A stretch of DNA of 64,000 nt from Tridacna crocea (Eukaryota; Mollusca; Bivalvia; Cardiida; Cardiidae). This document shows, piece after piece, positions 19,641 through 34,018 of this stretch. A model generated the notes under the pieces. That model was not told the origin of the DNA. It did no database searches and worked only from the letters and a program-made list of their open reading frames with translations. The stretch covers positions 16,873,290 through 16,937,289 of the forward strand of contig OX031061.1 in the NCBI GenBank assembly GCA_943736015.1. The letters are read 5' to 3'. How positions within the stretch are numbered: the stretch's first letter is position 1; every line of letters starts with the position of its first letter. A program made the position numbers and the translations under genes.

Positions 19641-21716
19641 TTACGATTTTATATGCAGCACGTAACAGTCACGTACGGGTGAGATGCTCATCGTAACCAA
19701 ATCAATGGCCCTAGTGAGAGAAAAAGAAAAAAGAAAAATCCCTATAATTGACTTAAGCAGCAGTTGTCGTCTGCTATAAAATATTCCGAAAGTCGATTTT
19801 TCATGTTTTTGCGGATACGTAAGTGGCACCTGCGAGACAATAGACAACCTAAAAGGCTTTGTTGTCACGGGGATAAAAGATTGCAGAAATAAAAAACAGA
19901 TATTAGAAATTAAGTTCCCTATATTTGACTTATTAAGCAACAGGTGTCGTCTGCCATGAAATGTTCCGTAAGTCGATTTTTCGCATTTTCGCGGATACGT
20001 AACTGGCACTTATGAGACGGTAGTCAACGTAAATGGATTTGTCATCACGGTATAAAGAGATTGGAGAAAAAAATATAAATTTAAATATTTAGTTCCTTTT
20101 GTTTGATTTATGCAATAAGAAGCAGTTGCTACTGAAAGAGCCTTCAGTCTTTTTTTAGCCACTTGTCGCATTATTTTCTGGGGTTTTCGCATGAGCGTAA
20201 CTGGCACGTATGAGACGGAAGTCAACGTAACTGGGTTTCTTGTTGCGGTTCGAAGAGATTAGAAAAATTACACTTCAATTGCCTTTGTTTGATATATGAG
20301 AGTTTTCAGTCTTTTTTTAGCCACTTGTCGCATTAATTTCTGAGGTTTTCGCATGAGCGTAACTGGCACATAGTCAACATAACTGGGTTTCTTGTCGCGG
20401 TTTGAAGAGATTACAAAAATTACACTTCAGTTGCCTTTGTTTGATATATGCAATAGGAAGCAACTGAAAGAGTTTTCAGTCTTTTTTTAGCCACTTGTCA
20501 CATTAATTTCTGGGCGGGTTTTTTTTACACTGTACATTGATCACTTTGGCTTATTGAAAGTTTCAATGTGCAGCATTTATTGTGGGCTGAGTTAGAAAAG
20601 CAAATCCAGTTAAGGGCGGGGGGGGGGGCTGGGTGCATCGAGGGTTAAAGGGAAGTAATTCTTGCATTAATTTCTGGGCGTTTTTTTTTTAAACTGTACA
20701 TTGATCACTTTGGCTTATTGAAAGCTTCAATGTGCAGCATTTATTGTGGGCTGAGTTAGAAAAGCAAATCCAGTTAAGGGATGGGGAGGGGGTGTGTTGG
20801 GTGCATCGAGGGTTAAAGGGAAGTAATTCTTGCATTATTTTCTGGGCGTTTTTTTTTTTTTTTTAACTGTACATTGATCACTTTGGCTTATTGAAAGCTT
20901 CAATGTGCAGCATTTATTGTGGGCTGAGTTAGAAAAGAAAATCCAGTAAAGGGCTGGGGAGGGGGGGGGCTGGGTGTATCGAGTGTTAAAGGGAAGTAAT
21001 TCTTTCAAGGGGCTTGAAAAGACCAAAACACGGTCTTCTGCGCCCCTATTTTCAGTGAAATCTGGCATGTGTGGATGGTACAGGCCTGGCAGTTTGCCAA
21101 GGACTGCACAGCAGCCTTTAAAGAAGACTTTAAATCCACTTTTATGCCGTTTTTTTCACTGTTTTTTATGGATAAATTTTGGCGCCATTTTTGAGCGATT
21201 TTGAAGCTCTCTGATTGGCTGTTTAATTTCTTAAGTCTTCTCTGATTGGCTGCTGGTATCCATTCTGATTTCCTTAAAGCTTCTCTGATTGGATAGTTAT
21301 TAACCTTTTACCACACAATGACGCCTTTTAAAGAAGGCTGTTAAAAATAATCTGAGGAAAGGAGACAATGCAGGTTACCAGCATTTTCTCCTTTTCCCAC
21401 AATGTTTTCTACCCTATCAAAGAAACAATTGATTTTTAGTTATTCTTACATCTTATTGTATCTTTATGGCCTACTTCTAAATTCTTCAAACAAGAACAAG
21501 ATTTTTTTATTGGAAAAAGTTTCCGCAACAGCAACTGGTTAATTCTGAATTTCTATATTTTTGCGCAGCGATTAAACATAAAATTGACTTTTGACTCTTG
21601 CGGTCGTCAAAATTGGCTCAATGTTTTCGTGACCCTGGTAAGAAAACAGGGAAAATTTTTGTTTACCTTTCTTTGATTTGTACAACAGGTTGCCTCCGAA
21701 AGTGTCAAAGTTGATT
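19641..21716 (+). repeat. Unit 11
   Basis: Full layout, 2076 bp. Shares the T10-AAA spacer, short pre-B3 T run and GGTACAGG with unit 8, which lies 5862 bp upstream. Private variants are GGCACTTATGAG, GTCAACATAAC and AAGGGCGGGGG in B1. Confidence 0.97.
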
Positions 21717-23796
21717 TTACGATTTTATATGCAGCACGTAACAGTCACGTACGGGTGAGATGCTCATCGTAACCAAATCAATGGCCCTAGTGAGAGAAAA
21801 AGAAAAAAGAAAAATCCCTATAATTGACTTAAGCAGCAGTTGTCGTCTGCTATAAAATATTCCGAAAGTCGATTTTTCATGTTTTTGCGGATACGTAAGT
21901 GGCACCTGCGAGACAATAGACAACCTAAAAGGCTTTGTTGTCACGGGGATAAAAGATTGCAGAAATAAAAAACAGATATTAGAAATTAAGTTCCCTATAT
22001 TTGACTTATTAAGCAACAGGTGTCGTCTGCCATGAAATGTTCCGTAAGTCGATTTTTCGCATTTTCGCGGATACGTAACTGGCACCTATGAGACGGTAGT
22101 CAACGTAAATGGATTTGTCATCACGGTATAAAGAGATTGGAGAAAAAAATATAAATTTAAATATTTAGTTCCTTTTGTTTGATTTATGCAATAAGAAGCA
22201 GTTGCTACTGAAAGAGCCTTCAGTCTTTTTTTAGCCACTTGTCGCATTATTTTCTGGGGTTTTCGCATGAGCGTAACTGGCACGTATGAGACGGAAGTCA
22301 ACGTAACTGGGTTTCTTGTTGCGGTTCGAAGAGATTAGAAAAATTACACTTCAATTGCCTTTGTTTGATATATGAGAGTTTTCAGTCTTTTTTTAGCCAC
22401 TTGTCGCATTAATTTCTGAGGTTTTCGCATGAGCGTAACTGGCACATAGTCAACGTAACTGGGTTTCTTGTCGCGGTTTGAAGAGATTACAAAAATTACA
22501 CTTCAGTTGCCTTTGTTTGATATATGCAATAGGAAGCAACTGAAAGAGTTTTCAGTCTTTTTTTAGCCACTTGTCACATTAATTTCTGGGCGGGTTTTTT
22601 TTACACTGTACATTGATCACTTTGGCTTATTGAAAGTTTCAATGTGCAGCATTTATTGTGGGCTGAGTTAGAAAAGCAAATCCAGTTAAGGGCTGGGGGG
22701 GGGCTGGGTGCATCGAGGGTTAAGGGAAGTAATTCTTGCATTAATTTCTGGGCGTTTTTTTTTAAAACTGTACATTGATCACTTTGGCTTATTGAAAGCT
22801 TCAATGTGCAGCATTTATTGTGGGCTGAGTTAGAAAAGCAAATCCAGTTAAGGGATGGGGAGGGGGTGTGTTGGGTGCATCGAGGGTTAAAGGGAAGTAA
22901 TTCTTGCATTATTTTCTGGGCGTTTGTTTTTTTTTTTTTTTTAAACTGTACATTGATCACTTTGGCTTATTGAAAGCTTCAATGTGCAGCATTTATTGTG
23001 GGCTGAGTTAGAAAAGAAAATCCAGTAAAGGGCTGGGGAGGGGGGGGGGCTGGGTGTATCGAGTGTTAAAGGGAAGTAATTCTTTCAAGGGGCTTGAAAA
23101 GACCAAAACACGGTCTTCTGCGCCCCTATTTTCAGTGAAATCTGGCATGTGTGGATGGTGCAGGCCTGGCAGTTTGCCAAGGACTGCACAGCAGCCTTTA
23201 AAGAAGACTTTAAATCCACTTTTATGCCGTTTTTTTCACTGTTTTTTATGGATAAATTTTGGCGCCATTTTTGAGCGATTTTGAAGCTCTCTGATTGGCT
23301 GTTTAATTTCTTAAGTCTTCTCTGATTGGCTGCTGGTATCCATTCTGATTTCCTTAAAGCTTCTCTGATTGGATAGTTATTAACCTTTTACCACACAATG
23401 ACGCCTTTTAAAGAAGGCTGTTAAAAATAATCTGAGGAAAGGAGACAATGCAGGTTACCAGCATTTTCTCCTTTTCCCACAATGTTTTCTACCCTATCAA
23501 AGAAACAATTGATTTTTAGTTATTCTTACATCTTATTGTATCTTTATGGCCTACTTCTAAATTCTTCAAACAAGAACAAGATTTTTTTATTGGAAAAAGT
23601 TTCCGCAACAGCAACTGGTTAATTCTGAATTTCTATATTTTTGCGCAGCGATTAAACATAAAATTGACTTTTGACTCTTGCGGTCGTCAAAATTGGCTCA
23701 ATGTTTTCGTGACCCTGGTAAGAAAACAGGGAAAATTTTTGTTTACCTTTCTTTGATTTGTACAACAGGTTGCCTCCGAAAGTGTCAAAGTTGATT
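21717..23796 (+). repeat. Unit 12
   Basis: Full layout, 2080 bp. B1 has lost one A (GGGTTAAGGGAAG), and the T run before B3 begins GCGTTTGTTT. Otherwise close to the domain consensus. Confidence 0.97.
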
Positions 23797-25873
23797 TTAC
23801 GATTTTATATGCAGCACGTAACAGTCACGTACGGGTGAGATGCTCATCGTAACCAAATCAATGGCCCTAGTGAGAGAAAAAGAAAAAAGAAAAATCCCTA
23901 TAATTGACTTAAGCAGCAGTTGTCGTCTGCTATAAAATATTCCGAAAGTCGATTTTTCATGTTTTTGCGGATACGTAAGTGGCACCTGCGAGACAATAGA
24001 CAACCTAAAAGGCTTTGTTGTCACGGGGATAAAAGATTGCAGAAATAAAAAACAGATATTAGAAATTAAGTTCCCTATATTTGACTTATTAAGCAACAGG
24101 TGTCGTCTGCCATGAAATGTTCCGTAAGTCGATTTTTCGCATTTTCGCGGATACGTAACTGGCACCTATGAGAGGGTAGTCAACGTAAATGGATTTGTCA
24201 TCACGGTATAAAGAGATTGGAGAAAAAAATATAAATTTAAATATTTAGTTCCTTTTGTTTGATTTATGCAATAAGAAGCAGTTGCTACTGAAAGAGCCTT
24301 CAGTCTTTTTTTAGCCACTTGTCGCATTATTTTCTGGGGTTGAGCGTAACTGGCACGTATGAGACGGAAGTCAACGTAACTGGGTTTCTTGTTGCGGTTC
24401 GAAGAGATTAGAAAAATTACACTTCAATTGCCTTTGTTTGATATATGAGAGTTTTCAGTCTTTCTTTAGCCACTTGTCGCATTAATTTCTGAGGTTTTCG
24501 CATGAGCGTAACTGGCACATAGTCAACGTAACTGGGTTTCTTGTCGCGGTTTGAAGAGATTACAAAAATTACACTTCAGTTGCCTTTGTTTGATATATGC
24601 AATAGGAAGCAACTGAAAGAGTTTTCAGTCTTTTTTTAGCCACTTGTCACATTAATTTCTGGGCGGGTTTTTTTTACACTGTACATTGATCACTTTGGCT
24701 TATTGAAAGTTTCAATGTGCAGCATTTATTGTGGGCTGAGTTAGAAAAGCAAATCCAGTTAAGGGCTGGAGGGGGGGGGCTGGGTGCATCGAGGGTTAAA
24801 GGGAAGTAATTCTTGCATTAATTTCTGGGCGTTTTTTTTTAAAACTGTACATTGATCACTTTGGCTTATTGAAAGCTTCAATGTGCAGCATTTATTGTGG
24901 GCTGAGTTAGAAAAGCAAATCCAGTTAAGGGATGGGGAGAGGGTGTGTTGGGTGCATCGAGGGTTAAAGGGAAGTAATTCTTGCATTATTTTCTGGGCGT
25001 TTTTTTTTTTTTTTTTTTTTTAAACTGTACATTGATCACTTTGGCTTATTGAAAGCTTCAATGTGCAGCATTTATTGTGGGCTGAGTTAGAAAAGAAAAT
25101 CCAGTAAAGGGCTGGGGAGGGGGGGGGCTGGGTGTATCGAGTGTTAAAGGGAAGTAATTCTTTCAAGGGGCTTGAAAAGACCAAAACACGGTCTTCTGCG
25201 CCCCTATTTTCAGTGAAATCTGGCATGTGTGGATGGTGCAGGCCTGGCAGTTTGCCAAGGACTGCACAGCAGCCTTTAAAGAAGACTTTAAATCCACTTT
25301 TATGCCGTTTTTTTCACTGTTTTTTATGGATAAATTTTGGCGCCATTTTTGAGCGATTTTGAAGCTCTCTGATTGGCTGTTTAATTTCTTAAGTCTTCTC
25401 TGATTGGCTGCTGGTATCCATTCTGATTTCCTTAAAGCTTCTCTGATTGGATAGTTATTAACCTTTTACCACACAATGACGCCTTTTAAAGAAGGCTGTT
25501 AAAAATAATCTGAGGAAAGGAGACAATGCAGGTTACCAGCATTTTCTCCTTTTCCCACAATGTTTTCTACCCTATCAAAGAAACAATTGATTTTTAGTTA
25601 TTCTTACATCTTATTGTATCTTTATGGCCTACTTCTAAATTCTTCAAACAAGAACAAGATTTTTTTATTGGAAAAATTTCCGCAACAGCAACTGGTTAAT
25701 TCTGAATTTCTATATTTTTGCGCAGCGATTAAACATAAAATTGACTTTTGACTCTTGCGGTCGTCAAAATTGGCTCAATGTTTTCGTGACCCTGGTAAGA
25801 AAACAGGGAAAATTTTTGTTTACCTCTCTTTGATTTGTACAACAGGTTGCCTCCGAAAGTGTCAAAGTTGATT
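23797..25873 (+). repeat. Unit 13
   Basis: Full layout, 2077 bp. Has GAGAGGGTAG, a 7-bp deletion in r3 (CTGGGGTTGAGCG for CTGGGGTTTTCGCATGAGCG), TCTTTCTTTAGCC in r4, GATGGGGAGAGGG in B2, and loss of one G in GGAAAAATTTCCGC. Module C ends with the TACCTCTCTTTG variant, which recurs in units 15-18 and 20. Confidence 0.97.
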
Positions 25874-27955
25874 TTACGATTTTATATGCAGCACGTAACA
25901 GTCACGTACGGGTGAGATGCTCATCGTAACCAAATCAATGGCCCTAGTGAGAGAAAAAGAAAAAAGAAAAATCCCTATAATTGACTTAAGCAGCAGTTGT
26001 CGTCTGCTATAAAATATTCCGAAAGTCGATTTTTCATGTTTTTGCGGATACGTAAGTGGCACCTGCGAGACAATAGACAACCTAAAAGGCTTTGTTGTCA
26101 CGGGGATAAAAGATTGCAGAAATAAAAAACAGATATTAGAAATTAAGTTCCCTATATTTGACTTATTAAGCAACAGGTGTCGTCTGCCATGAAATGTTCC
26201 GTAAGTCGATTTTTCGCATTTTCGCGGATACGTAACTGGCACCTATGAGACGGTAGTCAACGTAAATGGATTTGTCATCACGGTATAAAGAGATTGGAGA
26301 AAAAAATATAAATTTAAATATTTAGTTCCTTTTGTTTGATTTATGCAATAAGAAGCAGTTGCTACTGAAAGAGCCTTCAGTCTTTTTTTAGCCACTTGTC
26401 GCATTATTTTCTGGGGTTTTCGCATGAGCGTAACTGGCACGTATGAGACGGAAGTCAACGTAACTGGGTTTCTTGTTGCGGTTCGAAGAGATTAGAAAAA
26501 TTACACTTCAATTGCCTTTGTTTGATATATGAGAGTTTTCAGTCTTTTTTTAGCCACTTGTCGCATTAATTTCTGAGGTTTTCGCATGAGCGTAACTGGC
26601 ACATAGTCAACGTAACTGGGTTTCTTGTCGCGGTTTGAAGAGATTACAAAAATTTCAACTTCAGTTGCCTTTGTTTGATATATGCAATAGGAAGCAACTG
26701 AAAGAGTTTTCAGTCTTTTTTTAGCCACTTGTCACATTAATTTCTGGGCGGGTTTTTTTTACACTGTACATTGATCACTTTGGCTTATTGAAAGTTTCAA
26801 TGTGCAGCATTTATTGTGGGCTGAGTTAGAAAAGCAAATCCAGTTAAGGGCTGGGGGGGGGGGGCTGGGTGCATCGAGGGTTAAAGGGAAGTAATTCTTG
26901 CATTAATTTCTGGGCGTTTTTTTTTAAAACTGTACATTGATCACTTTGGCTTATTGAAAGCTTCAATGTGCAGCATTTATTGTGGGCTGAGTTAGAAAAG
27001 CAAATCCAGTTAAGGGATGGGGAGGGGGTGTGTTGGGTGCATCGAGGGTTAAAGGGAAGTAATTCTTGCATTATTTTCTGGGCTTTTTTTCTTTTTTTTT
27101 TTAACTGTACATTGATCACTTTGGCTTATTGAAAGCTTCAATGTGCAGCATTTATTGTGGGCTGAGTTAGAAAAGAAAATCCAGTAAAGGGCTGGGGAGG
27201 GGGGGGGGCTGGGTGTATCGAGTGTTAAAGGGAAGTAATTCTTTCAAGGGGCTTGAAAAGACCAAAACACGGTCTTCTGCGCCCCTATTTTCAGTGAAAT
27301 CTGGCATGTGTGGATGGTGCAGGCCTGGCAGTTTGCCAAGGACTGCACAGCAGCCTTTAAAGAAGACTTTAAATCCACTTTTATGCCGTTTTTTTCACTG
27401 TTTTTTATGGATAAATTTTGGCGCCATTTTTGAGCGATTTTGAAGCTCTCTGATTGGCTGTTTAATTTCTTAAGTCTTCTCTGATTGGCTGCTGGTATCC
27501 ATTCTGATTTCCTTAAAGCTTCTCTGATTGGATAGTTATTAACCTTTTACCACACAATGACGCCTTTTAAAGAAGGCTGTTAAAAATAATCTGAGGAAAG
27601 GAGACAATGCAGGTTACCAGCATTTTCTCCTTTTCCCACAATGTTTTCTACCCTATCAAAGAAACAATTGATTTTTAGTTATTCTTACATCTTATTGTAT
27701 CTTTATGGCCTACTTCTAAATTCTTCAAACAAGAACAAGATTTTTTTATTGGAAAAAGTTTCCGCAACAGCAACTGGTTAATTCTGAATTTCTATATTTT
27801 TGTGCAGCGATTAAACATAAAATTGACTTTTGACTCTTGCGGTCGTCAAAATTGGCTCAATGTTTTCGTGACCCTGGTAAGAAAACAGGGAAAATTTTTG
27901 TTTACCTTTCTTTGATTTGTACAACAGGTTGCCTCCGAAAGTGTCAAAGTTGATT
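25874..27955 (+). repeat. Unit 14
   Basis: Full layout, 2082 bp. Has AAATTTCAACTTCAG in r4, a T7-C-T11 run before B3 (27084-27102) and TTTTTGTGCAGCG in module C. All three recur in unit 19, 10,049 bp downstream. Confidence 0.97.
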
Positions 27956-30035
27956 TTACGATTTTATATGCAGCACGTAACAGTCACGTACGGGTGAAAT
28001 TCTCATCGTAACCAAATCAATGGCCCTAGTGAGAGAAAAAGAAAAAAGAAAAATCCCTATAATTGACTTAAGCAGCAGTTGTCGTCTGCTATAAAATATT
28101 CCGAAAGTCGATTTTTCATGTTTTTGCGGATACGTAAGTGGCACCTGCGAGACAATAGACAACCTAAAAGGCTTTGTTGTCACGGGGATAAAAGATTGCA
28201 GAAATAAAAAACAGATATTAGAAATTAAGTTCCCTATATTTGACTTATTAAGCAACAGGTGTCGTCTGCCATGAAATGTTCCGTAAGTCGATTTTTCGCA
28301 TTTTCGCGGATACGTAACTGGCACCTATGAGACAGTAGTCAACGTAAATGGATTTGTCATCACGGTATAAAGAGATTGGAGAAAAAAATATAAATTTAAA
28401 TATTTAGTTCCTTTTGTTTGATTTATGCAATAAGAAGCAGTTGCTACTGAAAGAGCCTTCAGTCTTTTTTTAGCCACTTGTCGCATTATTTTCTGGGGTT
28501 TTCGCATGAGCGTAACTGGCACGTATGAGACGGAAGTCAACGTAACTGGGTTTCTTGTTGCGGTTCGAAGAGATTAGAAAAATTACACTTCAATTGCCTT
28601 TGTTTGATATATGAGAGTTTTCAGTCTTTTTTTAGCCACTTGTCGCATTAATTTCTGAGGTTTTCGCATGAGCGTAACTGGCACATAGTCAACGTAACTG
28701 GGTTTCTTGTCGCGGTTTGAAGAGATTACAAAAATTACACTTCAGTTGCCTTTGTTTGATATATGCAATAGGAAGCAACTGAAAGAGTTTTCAGTCTTTT
28801 TTTAGCCACTTGTCACATTAATTTCTGGGCGGGTTTTTTTTTACACTGTACATTGATCACTTTGGCTTATTGAAAGTTTCAATGTGCAGCATTTATTGTG
28901 GGCTGAGTTAGAAAAGCAAATCCAGTTAAGGGCTGGGGGGGGCTGGGTGCATCGAGGGTTAAAGGGAAGTAATTCTTGCATTAATTTCTGGGCGTTTTTT
29001 TTTTAAACTGTACATTGATCACTTTGGCTTATTGAAAGCTTCAATGTGCAGCATTTATTGTGGGCTGAGTTAGAAAAGCAAATCCAGTTAAGGGATGGGG
29101 AGGGGGTGTGTTGGGTGCATCGAGGGTTAAAGGGAAGTAATTCTTGCATTATTTTCTGGGCGTTTTTTTTTTTTTTTTTTTTAAACTGTACATTGATCAC
29201 TTTGGCTTATTGAAAGCTTCAATGTGCAGCATTTATTGTGGGCTGAGTTAGAAAAGAAAATCCAGTAAAGGGCTGGGGAGGGGGGGGGCTGGGTGTATCG
29301 AGTGTTAAAGGGAAGTAATTCTTTCAAGGGGCTTGAAAAGACCAAAACACGGTCTTCTGCGCCCCTATTTTCAGTGAAATCTGGCATGTGTGGATGGTGC
29401 AGGCCTGGCAGTTTGCCAAGGACTGCACAGCAGCCTTTAAAGAAGACTTTAAATCCACTTTTATGCCGTTTTTTTCACTGTTTTTTATGGATAAATTTTG
29501 GCGCCATTTTTGAGCGATTTTGAAGCTCTCTGATTGGCTGTTTAATTTCTTAAGTCTTCTCTGATTGGCTGCTGGTATCCATTCTGATTTCCTTAAAGCT
29601 TCTCTGATTGGATAGTTATTAACCTTTTACCACACAATGACGCCTTTTAAAGAAGGCTGTTAAAAATAATCTGAGGAAAGGAGACAATGCAGGTTACCAG
29701 CATTTTCTCCTTTTCCCACAATGATTTCTACCCTATCAAAGAAACAATTGATTTTTAGTTATTCTTACATCTTATTGTATCTTTATGGCCTTCTTCTAAA
29801 TTCTTCAAACAAGAACAAGATTTTTTTATTGGAAAAAGTTTCCGCAACAGCAACTGGTTAATTCTGAATTTCTATATTTTTGCGCAGCGATTAAACATAA
29901 AATTGACTTTTGACTCTTGCGGTCGTCAAAATTGGCTCAATGTTTTCGTGACCCTGGTAAGAAAACAGGGAAAATTTTTGTTTACCTCTCTTTGATTTGT
30001 ACAACAGGTTGCCTCCGAAAGTGTCAAAGTTGATT
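27956..30035 (+). repeat. Unit 15
   Basis: Full layout, 2080 bp. Carries GTGAAATTCTCATCG (usually GTGAGATGCTCATCG), GAGACAGTAG, the T10-AAA spacer, ACAATGATTTCTACC and GGCCTTCTTC. Near twin of unit 20. Confidence 0.97.
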
Positions 30036-31938
30036 TTACGATTTTATATGCAGCACGTAACAGTCACGTACGGGTGAGATGCTCATCGTAACCAAATCAA
30101 TGGCCCTAGTGAGAGAAAAAGAAAAAAGAAAAATCCCTATAATTGACTTAAGCAGCAGTTGTCGTCTGCTATAAAATATTCCGAAAGTCGATTTTTCATG
30201 TTTTTGCGGATACGTAAGTGGCACCTGCGAGACAATAGACAACCTAAAAGGCTTTGTTGTCACGGGGATAAAAGATTGCAGAAATAAAAAACAGATATTA
30301 GAAATTAAGTTCCCTATATTTGACTTATTAAGCAACAGGTGTCGTCTGCCATGAAATGTTCCGTAAGTCGATTTTTCGCATTTTCGCGGATACGTAACTG
30401 GCACCTATGAGACGGTAGTCAACGTAAATGGATTTGTCATCACGGTATAAAGAGATTGGAGAAAAAAATATAAATTTAAATATTTAGTTCCTTTTGTTTG
30501 ATTTATGCAATAAGAAGCAGTTGCTACTGAAAGAGCCTTCAGTCTTTTTTTAGCCACTTGTCGCATTATTTTCTGGGGTTTTCGCATGAGCGTAACTGGC
30601 ACGTATGAGACGGAAGTCAACGTAACTGGGTTTCTTGTTGCGGTTCGAAGAGATTAAAAAAATTACACTTCAATTGCCTTTGTTTGATATATGAGAGTTT
30701 TCAGTCTTTTTTTAGCCACTTGTCGCATTAATTTCTGAGGTTTTCGCATGAGCGTAACTGGCACATAGTCAACGTAACTGGGTTTCTTGTCGCGGTTTGA
30801 AGAGATTACAAAAATTTCAACTTCAGTTGCCTTTGTTTGATATATGCAATAGGAAGCAACTGAAAGAGTTTTCAGTCTTTTTTTAGCCACTTGTCACATT
30901 AATTTCTGGGCGGGTTTTTTTTACACTGTACATTGATCACTTTGGCTTATTGAAAGTTTCAATGTGCAGCATTTATTGTGGGCTGAGTTAGAAAAGCAAA
31001 TCCAGTTAAGGGCTGGGGGGGGCTGGGTGCATCGAGGGTTAAAGGGAAGTAATTCTTGCATTAATTTCTGGGCGTTTTTTTTTAAAACTGTACATTGATC
31101 ACTTTGGCTTATTGAAAGCTTCAATGTGCAGCATTTATTGTGGGCTGAGTTAGAAAAGAAAATCCAGTAAAGGGCTGGGGAGGGGGGGGGGCTGGGTGTA
31201 TCGAGTGTTAAAGGGAAGTAATTCTTTCAAGGGGCTTGAAAAGACCAAAACACGGTCTTCTGCGCCCCTATTTTCAGTGAAATCTGGCATGTGTGGATGG
31301 TGCAGGCCTGGCAGTTTGCCAAGGACTGCACAGCAGCCTTTAAAGAAGACTTTAAATCCACTTTTATGCCGTTTTTTTCACTGTTTTTTATGGATAAATT
31401 TTGGCGCCATTTTTGAGCGATTTTGAAGCTCTCTGATTGGCTGTTTAATTTCTTAAGTCTTCTCTGATTGGCTGCTGGTATCCATTCTGATTTCCTTAAA
31501 GCTTCTCTGATTGGATAGTTATTAACCTTTTACCACACAATGACGCCTTTTAAAGAAGGCTGTTAAAAATAATCTGAGGAAAGGAGACAATGCAGGTTAC
31601 CAGCATTTTCTCCTTTTCCCACAATGTTTTCTACCCTATCAAAGAAACAATTGATTTTTAGTTATTCTTACATCTTATTGTATCTTTATGGCCTACTTCT
31701 AAATTCTTCAAACAAGAACAAGATTTTTTTATTGGAAAAAGTTTCCGCAACAGCAACTGGTTAATTCTGAATTTCTATATTTTTGCGCAGCGATTAAACA
31801 TAAAATTGACTTTTGACTCTTGCGGTCGTCAAAATTGGCTCAATGTTTTCGTGACCCTGGTAAGAAAACAGGGAAAATTTTTGTTTACCTCTCTTTGATT
31901 TGTACAACAGGTTGCCTCCGAAAGTGTCAAAGTTGATT
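30036..31938 (+). repeat. Unit 16 (two B copies)
   Basis: 1903 bp. B copies start at 30925 and 31087; the second is a B2-start/B3-end fusion, so the long T run is lost. Has GAGATTAAAAAAATTAC and AAATTTCAAC. Confidence 0.97.
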
Positions 31939-34018
31939 TTACGATTTTATATGCAGCACGTAACAGTCACGTACGGGTGAGATGCTCATCGTAACCAAAT
32001 CAATGGCCCTAGTGAGAGAAAAAGAAAAAAGAAAAATCCCTATAATTGACTTAAGCAGCAGTTGTCGTCTGCTATAAAATATTCCGAAAGTCGATTTTTC
32101 ATGTTTTTGCGGATACGTAAGTGGCACCTGCGAGACAATAGACAACCTAAAAGGCTTTGTTGTCACGGGGATAAAAGATTGCAGAAATAAAAAACAGATA
32201 TTAGAAATTAAGTTCCCTATATTTGACTTATTAAGCAACAGGTGTCGTCTGCCATGAAATGTTCCGTAAGTCGATTTTTCGCATTTTCGCGGATACGTAA
32301 CTGGCACCTATGAGACGGTAGTCAACGTAAATGGATTTGTCATCACGGTATAAAGAGATTGGAGAAAAAAATATAAATTTAAATATTTAGTTCCTTTTGT
32401 TTGATTTATGCAATAAGAAGCAGTTGCTACTGAAAGAGCCTTCAGTCTTTTTTTAGCCACTTGTCGCATTATTTTCTGGGGTTTTCGCATGAGCGTAACT
32501 GGCACGTATGAGACGGAAGTCAACGTAACTGGGTTTCTTGTTGCGGTTCGAAGAGATTAGAAAAATTACACTTCAATTGCCTTTGTTTGATATATGAGAG
32601 TTTTCAGTCTTTTTTTAGCCACTTGTCGCATTAATTTCTGAGGTTTTCGCATGAGCGTAACTGGCACATAGTCAACGTAACTGGGTTTCTTGTCGCGGTT
32701 TGAAGAGATTACAAAAATTACACTTCAGTTGCCTTTGTTTGATATATGCAATAGGAAGCAACTGAAAGAGTTTTCAGTCTTTTTTTAGCCACTTGTCACA
32801 TTAATTTCTGGGCGGGTTTTTTTTACACTGTACATTGATCACTTTGGCTTATTGAAAGTTTCAATGTGCAGCATTTATTGTGGGCTGAGTTAGAAAAGCA
32901 AATCCAGTTAAGGGCTGGGGGGGGCTGGGTGCATCGAGGGTTAAAGGGAAGTAATTCTTGCATTAATTTCTGGGCGTTTTTTTTTTAAACTGTACATTGA
33001 TCACTTTGGCTTATTGAAAGCTTCAATGTGCAGCATTTATTGTGGGCTGAGTTAGAAAAGCAAATCCAGTTAAGGGATGGGGAGGGGGTGTGTTGGGTGC
33101 ATCGAGGGTTAAAGGGAAGTAATTCTTGCATTATTTTCTGGGCGTTTTTTTTTTTTTTTTTTTTAAACTGTACATTGATCACTTTGGCTTATTGAAAGCT
33201 TCAATGTGCAGCATTTATTGTGGGCTGAGTTAGAAAAGAAAATCCAGTAAAGGGCTGGGGAGGGGGGGGGGCTGGGTGTATCGAGTGTTAAAGGGAAGTA
33301 ATTCTTTCAAGGGGCTTGAAAAGACCAAAACACGGTCTTCTGCGCCCCTATTTTCAGTGAAATCTGGCATGTGTGGATGGTGCAGGCCTGGCAGTTTGCC
33401 AAGGACTGCACAGCAGCCTTTAAAGAAGACTTTAAATCCACTTTTATGCCGTTTTTTTCACTGTTTTTTATGGATAAATTTTGGCGCCATTTTTGAGCGA
33501 TTTTGAAGCTCTCTGATTGGCTGTTTAATTTCTTAAGTCTTCTCTGATTGGCTGCTGGTATCCATTCTGATTTCCTTAAAGCTTCTCTGATTGGATAGTT
33601 ATTAACCTTTTACCACACAATGACGCCTTTTAAAGAAGGCTGTTAAAAATAATCTGAGGAAAGGAGACAATGCAGGTTACCAGCATTTTCTCCTTTTCCC
33701 ACAATGATTTCTACCCTATCAAAGAAACAATTGATTTTTAGTTATTCTTACATCTTATTGTATCTTTATGGCCTTCTTCTAAATTCTTCAAACAAGAACA
33801 AGATTTTTTTATTGGAAAAAGTTTCCGCAACAGCAACTGGTTAATTCTGAATTTCTATATTTTTGCGCAGCGATTAAACATAAAATTGACTTTTGACTCT
33901 TGCGGTCGTCAAAATTGGCTCAATGTTTTCGTGACCCTGGTAAGAAAACAGGGAAAATTTTTGTTTACCTCTCTTTGATTTGTACAACAGGTTGCCTCCG
34001 AAAGTGTCAAAGTTGATT
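31939..34018 (+). repeat. Unit 17
   Basis: Full layout, 2080 bp. T10-AAA spacer, ACAATGATTTCTACC and GGCCTTCTTC as in units 15 and 20, but without their GTGAAATTCTC variant. Forms the long member of a dimer with unit 18. Confidence 0.97.

Noticed and set aside
25560..25751. Plus-strand 63-codon frame in unit 13
   Set aside because: Exists only because one G is missing in GGAAAAATTTCCGC; absent from the other units.
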